Under the pieces are notes generated by a model that was given only the letters and a program-made list of their open reading frames with translations, made no database searches and had not been told where the DNA came from. A program made the position numbers and the translations under genes. DNA of 64,000 bases from Microbacterium algeriense (GTDB taxonomy: Bacteria; Actinomycetota; Actinomycetes; Actinomycetales; Microbacteriaceae), in contig NZ_WAAO01000002.1 of NCBI RefSeq assembly GCF_008868005.1, forward strand, positions 434,001 to 498,000, written 5' to 3'. Shown piece by piece: positions 8,838 through 17,439 of this stretch. Every line of letters starts with the position of its first letter. Within the stretch, counting starts at the first letter, position 1.

Positions 8838-9800
8838 GTGCGCAAGCGTCCGCTCATCGTCCTGTCCACCGTCGCCGCCGCGACCCTCCTGCTGGCGGGC
8901 TGCTCCGGCAGCGGTGCACCGCAGAGCTCCGGCACGCCGGAGCCGACCGCCGCGAGCCAGTGCGCCCTGGACGCTCAGCCGGGCGCGACGTCCGACGCGG
9001 TCGTCGTGGAGGGTGACGGAGCCGACACCAAGGTGACGATCCCGGCCGACGCGGCCTTCGCCGGTGTCGAGCGCACCGTCATCTCGGAAGGGGACGGCGA
9101 GGAGATCGGCGTCAACGACCTGGTGTCGGTCGAGTACCAGATCGTCGACGCCACGAACAACCAGGTGCTCGACTCCTCAGCCCGCGGCGACGGTGATGTG
9201 CTGCCCGTGCTTCTGGACACCAACCAGTCCTCGCTCTTCGTGGCAGCGCTGGAGTGCAAGCCCCTCGGTTCCCGCATCGCGCTCGCCCTCCCGGGCAATG
9301 TCCTCGGTGAGGGCCAGAACAACGTCGTCGTCTACGCCGAGGCGGTGGAGAAGCTGCCGGAGGTCGCGACGGGGACTCCCGTCGACCCCACCCCGGGAAT
9401 GCCGACCGTCAAGCTCGACGACAAGGGTGCACCGTCCGTGACGATCCCGGACGGCGATGCACCGTCCGAGACGAAGGTGGCCGTCCTCAAGCAGGGCGAC
9501 GGAGCCACCGTCTCGTCGGGCGATCTCGTCGTCGTGCAGTACCTCGGTGTGAAGTGGTCGGACGGCAAGGAGTTCGACTCCAGCTGGAGCCGTGACGCCG
9601 TGCCGGCGCAGTTCCAGACCACCGGCGTGGTCGCCGGCTTCCAGAAGGCGCTCGAGGGCCAGAAGGTCGGCTCGCAGGTGCTCGTCGTGATGCCGCCGGC
9701 GGATGGCTACGGGGCGAGCGAGGGGCACGAGCTGCAGAACGAGAGCCTCGTGTTCGTCGTCGACATCCTGGCGACGACTCCGGTCCAGGCACAGCAGTAG
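8838..9800 (+). CDS. FKBP-type peptidyl-prolyl isomerase lipoprotein
   Basis: This 320-residue exported lipoprotein has a basic start, a hydrophobic stretch and a lipobox ending at Cys22 (LLLAGC). Two FKBP-like modules follow. The first (about 65-175) is degenerate. The second (about 205-315) keeps 'VVVQYLGV', 'EFDSSW', 'VVAGFQKAL', 'VGSQVLVVMPP' and a C-terminal 'LVFVVDIL' strand. Proposed role: proline cis-trans isomerase or chaperone for secreted proteins at the outer membrane face. The GTG start has GAGG seven bases upstream. It runs divergently from plsC; a TATAGG sequence at 8792-8797 is a weak minus-10 candidate. Confidence 0.85.
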   Translation: MRKRPLIVLSTVAAATLLLAGCSGSGAPQSSGTPEPTAASQCALDAQPGATSDAVVVEGDGADTKVTIPADAAFAGVERTVISEGDGEEIGVNDLVSVEYQIVDATNNQVLDSSARGDGDVLPVLLDTNQSSLFVAALECKPLGSRIALALPGNVLGEGQNNVVVYAEAVEKLPEVATGTPVDPTPGMPTVKLDDKGAPSVTIPDGDAPSETKVAVLKQGDGATVSSGDLVVVQYLGVKWSDGKEFDSSWSRDAVPAQFQTTGVVAGFQKALEGQKVGSQVLVVMPPADGYGASEGHELQNESLVFVVDILATTPVQAQQ

Positions 9801-9826
9801 CGGACGAGCCGCCGCAGGCGGTGACC

Positions 9827-9832
9827 TAGGCT
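9827..9832 (+). promoter_or_regulatory. Leaderless promoter TAGGCT for dxr
   Basis: TAGGCT followed by six bases and ATG 9839. It sits in the 38-bp gap after the FKBP gene, so dxr has its own promoter. Confidence 0.65.
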
Positions 9833-9838
9833 GGCGGT

Positions 9839-10921
9839 ATGCGTCGCGTCATCGTCCTCGGCTCCACCGGTTCCATCGGCACCCAGGCCCTGGATGTGAT
9901 CCGCGCCAATCCTCGTCGGTTCGAGCTGGTGGGTCTCGCCGCCGGCTCGAACGCCGAGCTGCTCGCGGAGCAGGCCTCCCAGTTCCAGGTCGAGCACACG
10001 GCGCTCGGCGCGGCGGAGGCGGAGCAGCTGGTCCGCGACGTCGAGGCCGATGTGGTGCTCAACGCCATCACGGGTTCGATCGGTCTCGGCTCGACCCTCG
10101 CCGCGCTGCAGGCCGGACGCACGCTCGCCCTCGCGAACAAGGAGTCGCTGATCGTCGGCGGCGAGCTGGTGTTGGCCGCTGCGGCCCCCGGCCAGATCGT
10201 CCCGGTCGATTCGGAGCACTCCGCGCTCGCGCAGGCGCTCCTCGCCGGAACGCACGCCGAGGTGCGGCGTCTTGTGGTGACCGCGTCAGGCGGGCCGTTC
10301 CGCGGACGCAGCCGGGCGGAGCTGACGGAGGTCACACCGGCCGAGGCGCTCGCGCACCCGACGTGGGACATGGGGCGCATGGTCACGACCAACTCGGCAA
10401 CGCTCGTGAACAAGGGCCTGGAGGTGATCGAGGCGCATCTGCTCTTCGACGTCGCCTATGACGACATCGAGGTCGTCGTGCACCCGCAGTCGATCGTGCA
10501 TTCCATGGTCGAGTTCATCGACGGGTCCACGATCGCGCAGGCTTCGCCGCCGGACATGCGCCTTCCGATCTCTCTGGGGCTCGACTGGCCCCACCGTGTC
10601 GGAGGGGTGGGGCGGCCGCTGGACTGGTCCTCCGCCACGTCGTGGACGTTCGAGCCCCTCGATGCCGACGCGTTCCCCTCCGTCGCGCTCGCGAAGGCCG
10701 TCGGACGCGCGGGAGGGACCTTCCCCGCGGTCTACAACGCCGCCAACGAGCAGGCCGTCGATGCGTTCCACGAAGGTCGACTGTCGTTCCTCGGCATCGT
10801 CGACACGATCGCCCGCGTGGTCGATGCCCACGACGCACCGGAGTCTCTCACGGTGGAGACGCTCGCCGCCGCGGAGTCGTGGGCGCGGACGACCGCTGAT
10901 CGACTGATCGAGAAGGGCTGA
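9839..10921 (+). CDS. dxr: 1-deoxy-D-xylulose-5-phosphate reductoisomerase
   Basis: The enzyme converts DXP to 2-C-methyl-D-erythritol 4-phosphate with NADPH, the committed step of the MEP isoprenoid pathway. At 360 residues it is somewhat short for the family. Seen: the NADPH-binding 'LGSTGSIG' at the N-terminus, 'ALANKES', the metal-binding 'PVDSEHSA', 'TASGGPFRG', 'HPTWDMG' and '[11 protein letters not shown]'. All active-site blocks are intact. In actinobacteria dxr usually adjoins the site-2 protease and ispG genes. Here both are nearby but separated by a Mur ligase, a YcnI pair, an anthranilate/ADIC synthase and pcp. Confidence 0.95.
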   Translation: MRRVIVLGSTGSIGTQALDVIRANPRRFELVGLAAGSNAELLAEQASQFQVEHTALGAAEAEQLVRDVEADVVLNAITGSIGLGSTLAALQAGRTLALANKESLIVGGELVLAAAAPGQIVPVDSEHSALAQALLAGTHAEVRRLVVTASGGPFRGRSRAELTEVTPAEALAHPTWDMGRMVTTNSATLVNKGLEVIEAHLLFDVAYDDIEVVVHPQSIVHSMVEFIDGSTIAQASPPDMRLPISLGLDWPHRVGGVGRPLDWSSATSWTFEPLDADAFPSVALAKAVGRAGGTFPAVYNAANEQAVDAFHEGRLSFLGIVDTIARVVDAHDAPESLTVETLAAAESWARTTADRLIEKG

Positions 10922-10946
10922 TCCGGGGGAGCAGCCCCTCCCGATT

Positions 10947-12569
10947 TCAGTCCTCGTCCGGATAGGGCACGGGCCACTTCGGGTCGGGCACCGGCCAGCC
11001 GGCCGCCCGCAGGGCCCGGCGGGCCAGTTCTCGCGCCGAGTACGGGGTGCGGACGCCGCGGATGTCGCGGTAGTCCTGGTGCCCCGGTCCTGCCCAGAGG
11101 ATCGCGTCGCCCTCGCCCACGAGTCCGACCGCCGTGACGATGGCGTTCTCGGGCGGGGACGCCTCATGGATCTCGGCATCAGGGCGGGCGCGCCGGGCAC
11201 CCTCGATCAGAGTGGCCCGGATGGAGCCGGGGTCCTCGAAACGGGGGTGGTGGTCGGTCACGACGAGGATGTCGCTTCCTTCGACGGCCGTGCGGGCCAT
11301 GTCGAACCGCTTGCTCGCGTCGCGGTCTCCGTCAGCGCCGAACAGCATCAGCACCTTGCCCGGGGTCACCCGGCGCACCGCGGCGAGGGTCTTCTCGAAA
11401 GCGTCGGGGGAGTGGCCGAAGTCGACGAACACCGCCGGCCCGGCCTCACCGGACACGAGCTGCGTGCGCCCGGGGAGGTAGGCGCGGATCCCGCCGTCGC
11501 GCGTGAGAGCCTCGACGATGCGCGACCACGCGTACCCGCCCTCGAGCAGCATCACGATCGCGAGTGCCGCGTTCGCGGCCATGTGCGGTCCGATCACGGG
11601 CACCGTGGTCGTCAGCGATCCGGCGGGTCCTGTCATCGTGAACGTCGTGCCGGACGCGCGCTCCTCGTCGATCACGACGACCCAGTCCGCGGCGGCGGCG
11701 GCCTCGGGATCGGCGGCGATGGAGGGAGTGCCGACGGTCACGACGGGGATCTCGGCGCGCTCCACGACGACCGCCCCCGAGGGGGAGTCGAGGCAGATGA
11801 CACCGCGCCGGGCGCGGTCTGGACGGAACAGCGGCAGCTTCGCCTCGAAGTACTCCTCCATGTCGGCGTAGTCGTCGAGATGATCATGGCTCAGGTTGGT
11901 GAACCCGGCGACGTCGAAGCGGATGCCGTCGACGCGATGACGAGACAGTGCCTGCGCGCTGACCTCTACCGCGACGGCCTCGACCGACCGCTCGCGCATG
12001 AGAGCGAGGAGCGCATGCATCTCGGACGCCTCAGGCGTCGTGAGCCGCGACACGATCACTTCGCCCGCGATGTGACGCTCGGCCGTCGAGGAGAGACCGG
12101 TGACCACGCCGAGCTGATCGAGGATCCCCTCGAGCAGGTGGGAGGTGCTGGTCTTCCCGTTCGTCCCGGTGGTCGCGAACAGCAGCGGGAGCGGGTCGTC
12201 CGCCCCGGTGCCGTACACCCAGGCGCTCAGGTCGCCGAGCACGGCTCGGGGGTCATCGACGACGATGATCGGCAGGCCCGCAGCCTCAGCGATCGACGCG
12301 CCCGCCTCGTCGGTGATGACGGCGACGGCACCCTTCTCGGCGGCAGCGACCGCGAAGTCGGCGCCGTGGCGGTTCACTCCCTGGATGGCCACGAACGCCT
12401 CGCCGGGTCGGAGGTCGGCCGTGGCGAGGGTGATGCCGGTGAGGGCGATGCCGTCGACATCGCCGCGGACGGCACGGGCGAAACGGGATGCGAGTTCGGA
12501 CAGCTCACGCCGGGGCGGGTTCGCGGGGCGGAGCACGGGAGGCAGGCTCGGTTGTTGTTCAATCGACAT
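10947..12569 (-). CDS. MurE-like Mur ligase
   Basis: This 540-residue Mur ligase has all three domains: an N-terminal UDP-binding domain, the ATPase centre with TGTNGKT (134-140) and 'SHDHLDDYADMEEY', and the C-terminal domain with 'LMLFGADGDRDASKRFDM'. MurE adds residue 3 of the peptidoglycan stem peptide to UDP-MurNAc-Ala-Glu. The residue-3 selectivity loop is DHHPR (439-443) instead of the DNPR of meso-DAP enzymes. The gene stands outside any dcw cluster, so it may be the only MurE or a specialised paralog. Ribosome site GGAGA precedes the ATG. Converges with dxr. Confidence 0.82.
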   Translation of the reverse strand: MSIEQQPSLPPVLRPANPPRRELSELASRFARAVRGDVDGIALTGITLATADLRPGEAFVAIQGVNRHGADFAVAAAEKGAVAVITDEAGASIAEAAGLPIIVVDDPRAVLGDLSAWVYGTGADDPLPLLFATTGTNGKTSTSHLLEGILDQLGVVTGLSSTAERHIAGEVIVSRLTTPEASEMHALLALMRERSVEAVAVEVSAQALSRHRVDGIRFDVAGFTNLSHDHLDDYADMEEYFEAKLPLFRPDRARRGVICLDSPSGAVVVERAEIPVVTVGTPSIAADPEAAAAADWVVVIDEERASGTTFTMTGPAGSLTTTVPVIGPHMAANAALAIVMLLEGGYAWSRIVEALTRDGGIRAYLPGRTQLVSGEAGPAVFVDFGHSPDAFEKTLAAVRRVTPGKVLMLFGADGDRDASKRFDMARTAVEGSDILVVTDHHPRFEDPGSIRATLIEGARRARPDAEIHEASPPENAIVTAVGLVGEGDAILWAGPGHQDYRDIRGVRTPYSARELARRALRAAGWPVPDPKWPVPYPDED

Positions 12570-12612
12570 GTCGTCTCCATGATCTCACGGCCTCAGGGCG
12601 AACCCCTCTGCG

Positions 12613-12657
12613 GCACGACTCCTCGCGCGCTCGGATGCGGCGGGCGAGGAGCCGTGC
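12613..12657 (-). terminator. Hairpin after the YcnI gene
   Basis: Arms 12613-12626 and 12644-12657 pair over 14 bp with one mismatch around a 17-base loop, just downstream of the YcnI stop. It would insulate the Mur ligase gene. Confidence 0.6.
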
Positions 12658-12663
12658 GGATCG

Positions 12664-13338
12664 TCAGACGCGTCGACGGTACGCGAGGATCGCCACGACG
12701 AGCGCGGAGATCCCGGCGACGAGACCGCCGGCGCCGAGAGCGATGCCCGCGACATCGCTCGTGGTCGCCTCATCGCCGTCCGTCGCCGCCGCGTCGTGGT
12801 CGCCGTGAGCGTCGTCCGCAGGGGACTCGGCGACCGTCACGACCGGGGCCGGAGCTTCGAGGCTGTGCGGATCCTCCCCGTCCTCCGCGAGCTGCGTCCA
12901 CTCGGTCGCGCCCTCGACGCACTCCTGCACGACGGGGAACGCAAGGGACTCGGGCGTGCTCTCGTCCAGGCCGACCGACATGCTGACCGCTCCGCGCAGG
13001 TCGGTGGGGACAGGGGTGAGCGCGGTGTAGGTCACGGCGCTCACCAGGCCGTCATCGCCGCGCTCGACCTGGATGTCCCAGTCGCCGTCCATCGTCGGGG
13101 CGACCGAGGCGAGGCCGTCAGGGATGGTGATGCGGAGCGCGGTGGTGGGGGAGTTCTCGCACCCGTGCGAGAACGAGAAGGTGAGAACGCCGTGGTCGCC
13201 CGCGACGAGTTCGTCGGGGCTGACGCCGACGTGCGCGCCGGCCATCGCGGGGACGGCGAGAACGAGGGCGGCGCCGCCGAGGATGCCGGCGGAGGCGATG
13301 GCGGTGCGGCGGGTACGGGTAGAGGTGTTGCGGGACAT
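12664..13338 (-). CDS. YcnI-family (DUF1775) copper-type exported protein
   Basis: This 224-residue protein has a signal peptide ending near 'AMAGAHVGVSP'. The mature N-terminal His in 'AHVGV' is the family's known Cu(II) ligand. The YcnI domain shows 'TFSFSHGCENSPTTALRI' and the conserved Trp region 'DWDIQVERGDDG'. A His/Asp-rich linker (DDAHGDHDAA) and a C-terminal membrane helix ending in RRRV follow, so the protein is membrane-anchored with the domain outside. Start ATG 13338 was chosen over a longer frame because AGGAGA lies just upstream. A membrane protein gene lies 96 bases upstream on the same strand; together they look like a copper-handling unit. Confidence 0.85.
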   Translation of the reverse strand: MSRNTSTRTRRTAIASAGILGGAALVLAVPAMAGAHVGVSPDELVAGDHGVLTFSFSHGCENSPTTALRITIPDGLASVAPTMDGDWDIQVERGDDGLVSAVTYTALTPVPTDLRGAVSMSVGLDESTPESLAFPVVQECVEGATEWTQLAEDGEDPHSLEAPAPVVTVAESPADDAHGDHDAAATDGDEATTSDVAGIALGAGGLVAGISALVVAILAYRRRV

Positions 13339-13434
13339 GCGGGATTCTCCTGATTGCTCGGAATGAGCGGGGCGCGACGAACGGCCCCGCGAAAGGGTGA
13401 TGCCGCCCATGGGCGACGGGTTCCGGTGCGACGG

Positions 13435-14019
13435 TCAGTCGCGGGCGAGCGGAGGAGGACCGCGTCTGGACACCGCCGCGGCGACGGCGGCGTCGATCGA
13501 GAGAAGCGGGAGCGAACGCAGCGGCCGCGGTCGGGGATGATCCGACGACGCGAACGCGACGGCCTGCAGGAGGAGCGCCTCGACCCAGCGCGCGACGGCG
13601 CGCAGGAGCCCTTCGCCGTGCCACACCAGGAGCGTGGTGAGCACCGCCGCGACGGCGTGCGCCAGCAGCATGAGGGCACCGGGTGCGGTCGCGGCCGACG
13701 CGGGGCCGAGCAGGCTCAGATCGACGTGGTGGGAATGCCCGAGAGCGGAGGCGGCGCCGGACCCGCTCGGGGAGCCGAGGACCTGGAAGACGACGTGGAA
13801 CGCGCCTTGAGCGATGAGCACGGCCAGTGCGACACGTCCCCGTGACCGGCGCGCCCCCACGAGCAGAGCGGACAGCGGCGTCAGGAGCGTCGTGACGGCC
13901 AGGATCAGCAGCGGTGCGGGCGCGGATCCGCCGCCGAGAGTGTGCGAGACCGCGGCGATCAGCGTGGCGACGGAGGATACGGCCGCAGCGCGGACGAGTC
14001 GCAGCTGCCGGGCGTTCAC
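13435..14019 (-). CDS. Multi-pass membrane protein, probable YcnI partner
   Basis: This 194-residue hydrophobic protein has about four membrane helices (around 10-27, 35-53, 62-80 and 108-132) and a polar C-terminal tail. A His-containing loop, 'GHSHHVDL', and 'AFHVVFQ' could bind metal. I recognise no named family. Similar small membrane proteins lie beside ycnI genes in other actinobacteria, so a copper link is inferred only from position. The GTG start is six bases after TAGGCT, back to back with the site-2 protease promoter. Confidence 0.65.
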   Translation of the reverse strand: MNARQLRLVRAAAVSSVATLIAAVSHTLGGGSAPAPLLILAVTTLLTPLSALLVGARRSRGRVALAVLIAQGAFHVVFQVLGSPSGSGAASALGHSHHVDLSLLGPASAATAPGALMLLAHAVAAVLTTLLVWHGEGLLRAVARWVEALLLQAVAFASSDHPRPRPLRSLPLLSIDAAVAAAVSRRGPPPLARD

Positions 14020-14025
14020 ACGGCA

Positions 14026-14031
14026 AGCCTA
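14026..14031 (-). promoter_or_regulatory. Leaderless promoter TAGGCT for the YcnI-partner gene
   Basis: TAGGCT on the minus strand, six bases, then GTG 14019. It is divergent with the site-2 protease promoter 42 bp away. Confidence 0.6.
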
Positions 14032-14072
14032 GCCGCGCGGACGGCGCCGGGCGGATTCCTAGCTGCGGGCAC

Positions 14073-14078
14073 TAGCGT
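14073..14078 (+). promoter_or_regulatory. Leaderless promoter TAGCGT for the site-2 protease gene
   Basis: TAGCGT, six bases, then GTG 14085. Confidence 0.6.
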
Positions 14079-14084
14079 TGGCAC

Positions 14085-15398
14085 GTGGAAATCGTGCTCT
14101 ACGTGGCGGGCATCGTGTTCATGCTGATCGGCCTCGGCCTCTCGATCGGTCTGCACGAGGTCGGCCATCTCGTCCCTGCCAAGCTCTTCGGCGTGCGCGT
14201 CGGTCAGTACATGATCGGCTTCGGTCCTCGGCTGTGGTCGAAGCGGATCGGCGAGACCGAGTACGGATTCAAGATGCTGCCGCTGGGCGGGTTCATCTCG
14301 ATGTCGGGCATGTATCCCCCGTCGAAGAGCACGGGGCCGGCGTCCGGGGTGTTCCGATCGCTCATCCAGGACGCGCGGGCCGCGAACGACGAGACCATCG
14401 CGGAGGGCGCGGAGGACCGGGTCTTCTACCGTCTCCCCGTCTGGAAGCGCGTGATCGTCATGCTCGGCGGACCGCTGATGAACCTCCTCCTCGCCGTCGT
14501 GATCTTCACGGTCCTCGTCTCCGGGATCGGCGTGCAGCAGGGGACCACGACGATCGCCTCGGTGAACGAGTGCGTCGTGCCGGCGTCCTCCACCGCGACC
14601 GAGTGCACGTCGGCCGACCCGCCGTCGCCTGCGGCTGAAGCGGGGATCCAGCCGGGTGACGTTCTCGTCTCGATCGACGGGCGACCCGTGTCGACCTTCG
14701 CGGAGGCGACCGCGATCGTCCAGGCCGCTCCCGGGGAGACGCTCGACATGGTGGTGCGGCGCGCGGGCGAGGAGAAGACCCTGTCGATCACGCCGATCGC
14801 CGCCGAGCGCACCCTCACGGACGCGAGCGGACAGCCCGTGCTCGACGACGCCGGTGATCCCGTCGTCAAGGAGGTCGGCTACGTCGGCATGGGGGCGCAG
14901 ATGGGGTACGTGCAGCAGCCCTTGACCGCCGGCCCTCAGCTCGCTGCCGAGAACGTCTCCCGGGTGGCCTCCCTGATCGTCACGCTGCCCGTGCGCCTGT
15001 GGGACGTCGGGGTGTCGCTCGTGACCGGGAGCGAGCGCGACCCGAACGGCCCCCTCAGTGTGGTGGGTGTGGGGCGCCTCGCCGGAGAGGTCGCCGCGAC
15101 GGACGCGCCCGTGCTCAACCGCTTCGCGATCCTGCTGAGCCTGCTCGGCTCGCTGAACGTCGCGCTCTTCGTCTTCAACCTCATCCCGTTGCTCCCCCTC
15201 GACGGCGGACACGTCGTGGTGGCGCTGTGGGAGGGCGTTCGGCGAGTGTGGGCGAAGCTCTTCCGGCGACCGCCCCCCGCGCCCGTGGATGCGACGAAGC
15301 TCGTACCGCTGACGGTGGTCGTCGCGGTGCTGCTGATCGGCATGGGCGCCCTGCTCCTGGTCGCCGATCTGTTCAACCCGGTGAAGCTGCTGGGCTGA
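14085..15398 (+). CDS. Site-2 intramembrane metalloprotease (RseP/Rip1-like)
   Basis: This 437-residue M50 zinc protease cleaves membrane proteins such as anti-sigma factors within the bilayer. The zinc motif HEVGH is at residues 24-28 in the first helix. A PDZ domain (about 185-260, 'AAEAGIQPGDVLVSIDGRPV') follows a second helix. The third zinc ligand motif LDGGH is at 372-376 within 'FNLIPLLPLDGGHVV', followed by a last helix. In mycobacteria Rip1 lies directly between dxr and ispG; the same trio is spread over 9 kb here. Confidence 0.92.
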   Translation: MEIVLYVAGIVFMLIGLGLSIGLHEVGHLVPAKLFGVRVGQYMIGFGPRLWSKRIGETEYGFKMLPLGGFISMSGMYPPSKSTGPASGVFRSLIQDARAANDETIAEGAEDRVFYRLPVWKRVIVMLGGPLMNLLLAVVIFTVLVSGIGVQQGTTTIASVNECVVPASSTATECTSADPPSPAAEAGIQPGDVLVSIDGRPVSTFAEATAIVQAAPGETLDMVVRRAGEEKTLSITPIAAERTLTDASGQPVLDDAGDPVVKEVGYVGMGAQMGYVQQPLTAGPQLAAENVSRVASLIVTLPVRLWDVGVSLVTGSERDPNGPLSVVGVGRLAGEVAATDAPVLNRFAILLSLLGSLNVALFVFNLIPLLPLDGGHVVVALWEGVRRVWAKLFRRPPPAPVDATKLVPLTVVVAVLLIGMGALLLVADLFNPVKLLG

Positions 15399-15425
15399 GC
15401 GCGCGTTCCTGGCGCGCTGCAGTGA

Positions 15426-17309
15426 TCAGGCGACGGCGTGCGCGACGAGACGCTCGAGGGTCCGGATGCCGTCGCGCGACAGGATCGACTCCAGATGCCC
15501 CTGCACGGAGGCGAAGTGCGCGCCACGGAGGGCGTACACGTCGCCCGAGCCACTGTCGGCCGACACCTCCGCCCCCGCGACGCGCTCCGTTCCGGGAACG
15601 ACGCGGGCAGTGAAGGTGTTGTAGAAGCCGATCGAGGCCTTCTCGCCGAAGACCGGCACCGACTTCTGCAGTCCCTGGTGCGGCGAGTCGAGCGGCGTCA
15701 ACGCGATCCCGAGCCGATCAGCGAGGATCTGGTGGCTGAGGCACACCGCGAGCAGCGGTGCCCGGGCGTCGAGACGGCGGGCGACGATGTCCCGCATGCG
15801 GGCGATGCGGGGGCTCGCCGTGTCCCGGGGATCCCCGGGCCCTGGTCCGGCGACGACGAGGTCGGCCGCGTCGACATCGGCATCGGCGACCTCGCTCCAT
15901 GGTGCGATCGTCACGCCGAGGCCGAGATGGCGCAACTGGTGCGCGAGCATGGTCGTGAACCGATCCTCGGCGTCCACGACGAGGGCGGTGCGGCCCGCGA
16001 ACGGTCCCGTGAAGTCCTCGCCCTGCGGGTTGAGCCAGAACTCGGCGAGACGGGCGTTGCGGGATGACAGCAGCTCGGCGATCACCGGGTCGTCGGCGAG
16101 GGCGCGGGTCTCACCGGGTGCATCGGCGTCGCTGCGCGCCTCGGCGACCCGGTCGCGGTCGATGGCCCCGATCGCCCCCAGCACCCCTGCGGCCTTCCCG
16201 TGGGTCTCGGAGACCTCGCCCAGCGGGTCGGAGTGGCGCACGAGCGTGGCGCCGACCGGCACGCTGAGGGTGCCGTCCTGGAGGTAGACCGTGCGGATGA
16301 GGATCGGCGCATCCACGTCGTGGCCGCCCTCCGCGTTCGGCGTGAACAGTGCGGCGACCCCCGAGTAGTAGCCGCGCGGTTTCCGCTCGTGTCGCCGGAT
16401 CACGGCGCACGCGTTCTGCATCGGCGAGCCCGTGACGGTCGGGGCGAACATCGTCTCCCGGAGGATGTCGCGCGGGTCGAGCGCGCTGCGTCCGCGGAGC
16501 ATGTACTCGGTGTGGGTCAGGCGCGACATCTCCTTGAGGTGCGGACCGGTGATCCGGCCGCCGTCGGAGCAGACGGCGCTCATCATCTTGAGCTCCTCGT
16601 CCACCACCATGAACAGCTCCTCCGTCTCCTTCGTCGAGGAGAGGAAATCGGTCAGCGTCTCCCGGGTGGCTCCCCCCGCCGGGTGGCGGAAGGTGCCGGA
16701 GATCGGGTTCATGGTGACCACGCCGCCGCGGGCGACCACGTGCGCCTCGGGGCTCGCACCGACGGCGATGTGTCCGGGCGTGAAGACGGCGAACGTCCAG
16801 TAGGCCCCGCGCTCGTGTGTCAGCAGCGCGCGGAACCAGGTGAGGGCAGCCGTGCGGTCGTCGACGTCGATGCTCGCGGTGAAGTCGCGACGGATCACGA
16901 AGTTCGCACCCTCGCCGCGTCCGATCTCCTCGGCGATGACCTCCTCGACGATCGCGGCGTATTCCTCGTCGGCGATGTCGAAGCCGTCGTCGTGCAGTGG
17001 CACCGGTGCACTCGGGAGCGCATCCACGAGCGCAGACGTCTCGATCTCGCCGTGCTCATCGACGATCAGGCAGCGCAGGGGCGCCCCGTCGTCCTGGGCC
17101 ACGAAGCCCCGCTCGCGCACCTGCCGGTAGGGGACCAGGGCGAAGACCTCGCGCGGTGTGCCGTCGATCGTCAGGGGGATGTCGGCGAGCAGATCGACGT
17201 CCGCGACCTCGCCCGAGAGGAGCTCGACCGTGTCCGCCCTGTCGCGCGCGATCAGCACGAAGGATGCCGTGGGATCCGCGGTGAGCTCGGCCAGTCGTGA
17301 GAGGGTCAT
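15426..17309 (-). CDS. Fused anthranilate/ADIC synthase (TrpEG or PhzE-like)
   Basis: This 627-residue fusion has an N-terminal chorismate-utilising domain: 'NPISGTFRHPAG', 'GPHLKEMSRLTHTEYML', 'VTGSPMQNACAVIRRHE' and 'RGYYSGVAALF'. A C-terminal class I glutamine amidotransferase has nucleophile 'LAVCLSHQ' and 'VQGHLESIL' in place of the usual FHPES. It should convert chorismate and glutamine-derived ammonia to anthranilate or 2-amino-2-deoxyisochorismate. Length and fusion order match PhzE-type synthases, but no phenazine genes are present. The Trp attenuator just upstream argues for anthranilate supply to tryptophan. AGGAGA precedes the ATG by five bases. Confidence 0.85.
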   Translation of the reverse strand: MTLSRLAELTADPTASFVLIARDRADTVELLSGEVADVDLLADIPLTIDGTPREVFALVPYRQVRERGFVAQDDGAPLRCLIVDEHGEIETSALVDALPSAPVPLHDDGFDIADEEYAAIVEEVIAEEIGRGEGANFVIRRDFTASIDVDDRTAALTWFRALLTHERGAYWTFAVFTPGHIAVGASPEAHVVARGGVVTMNPISGTFRHPAGGATRETLTDFLSSTKETEELFMVVDEELKMMSAVCSDGGRITGPHLKEMSRLTHTEYMLRGRSALDPRDILRETMFAPTVTGSPMQNACAVIRRHERKPRGYYSGVAALFTPNAEGGHDVDAPILIRTVYLQDGTLSVPVGATLVRHSDPLGEVSETHGKAAGVLGAIGAIDRDRVAEARSDADAPGETRALADDPVIAELLSSRNARLAEFWLNPQGEDFTGPFAGRTALVVDAEDRFTTMLAHQLRHLGLGVTIAPWSEVADADVDAADLVVAGPGPGDPRDTASPRIARMRDIVARRLDARAPLLAVCLSHQILADRLGIALTPLDSPHQGLQKSVPVFGEKASIGFYNTFTARVVPGTERVAGAEVSADSGSGDVYALRGAHFASVQGHLESILSRDGIRTLERLVAHAVA

Positions 17310-17346
17310 CGATGTCTCCTGTGCAGTGCTCCGGCTCGGCGCAACG

Positions 17347-17370
17347 AAAAGACCGCCCCGGAGGCGGTCT
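17347..17370 (-). terminator. Attenuator terminator of the anthranilate/ADIC synthase gene
   Basis: On the minus strand AGACCGCC (17370-17363) pairs with GGCGGTCT (17357-17350), and TTTT completes the transcript 3' end (17350-17347). It lies between the leader peptide and the structural gene, so it is conditional. Its 5' arm CCGCC (17367-17363) can instead pair with GGCGG at 17398-17394. Confidence 0.85.
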
Positions 17371-17397
17371 GGATTCGTGGGAACGCGAACACACCGC

Positions 17398-17433
17398 CTA
17401 GAAGGCGGGCCACCAGGTGAAGTTCGCGAGCAT
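17398..17433 (-). CDS. trpL: Trp leader peptide with tandem Trp codons
   Basis: An 11-codon ORF on the minus strand reads M-L-A-N-F-T-W-W-P-A-F then TAG. The two adjacent TGG codons (17415-17410) sense charged tRNA-Trp. The stop codon overlaps the loop of a CCGCC-TTCTA-GGCGG hairpin (17408-17394), which is mutually exclusive with an antiterminator that would free transcription into the synthase gene. The ATG lies six bases after TAGTTT, so translation probably begins at the transcript 5' end. Too short for ordinary gene finding. Confidence 0.85.
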   Translation of the reverse strand: MLANFTWWPAF

Positions 17434-17439
17434 GGGCCG

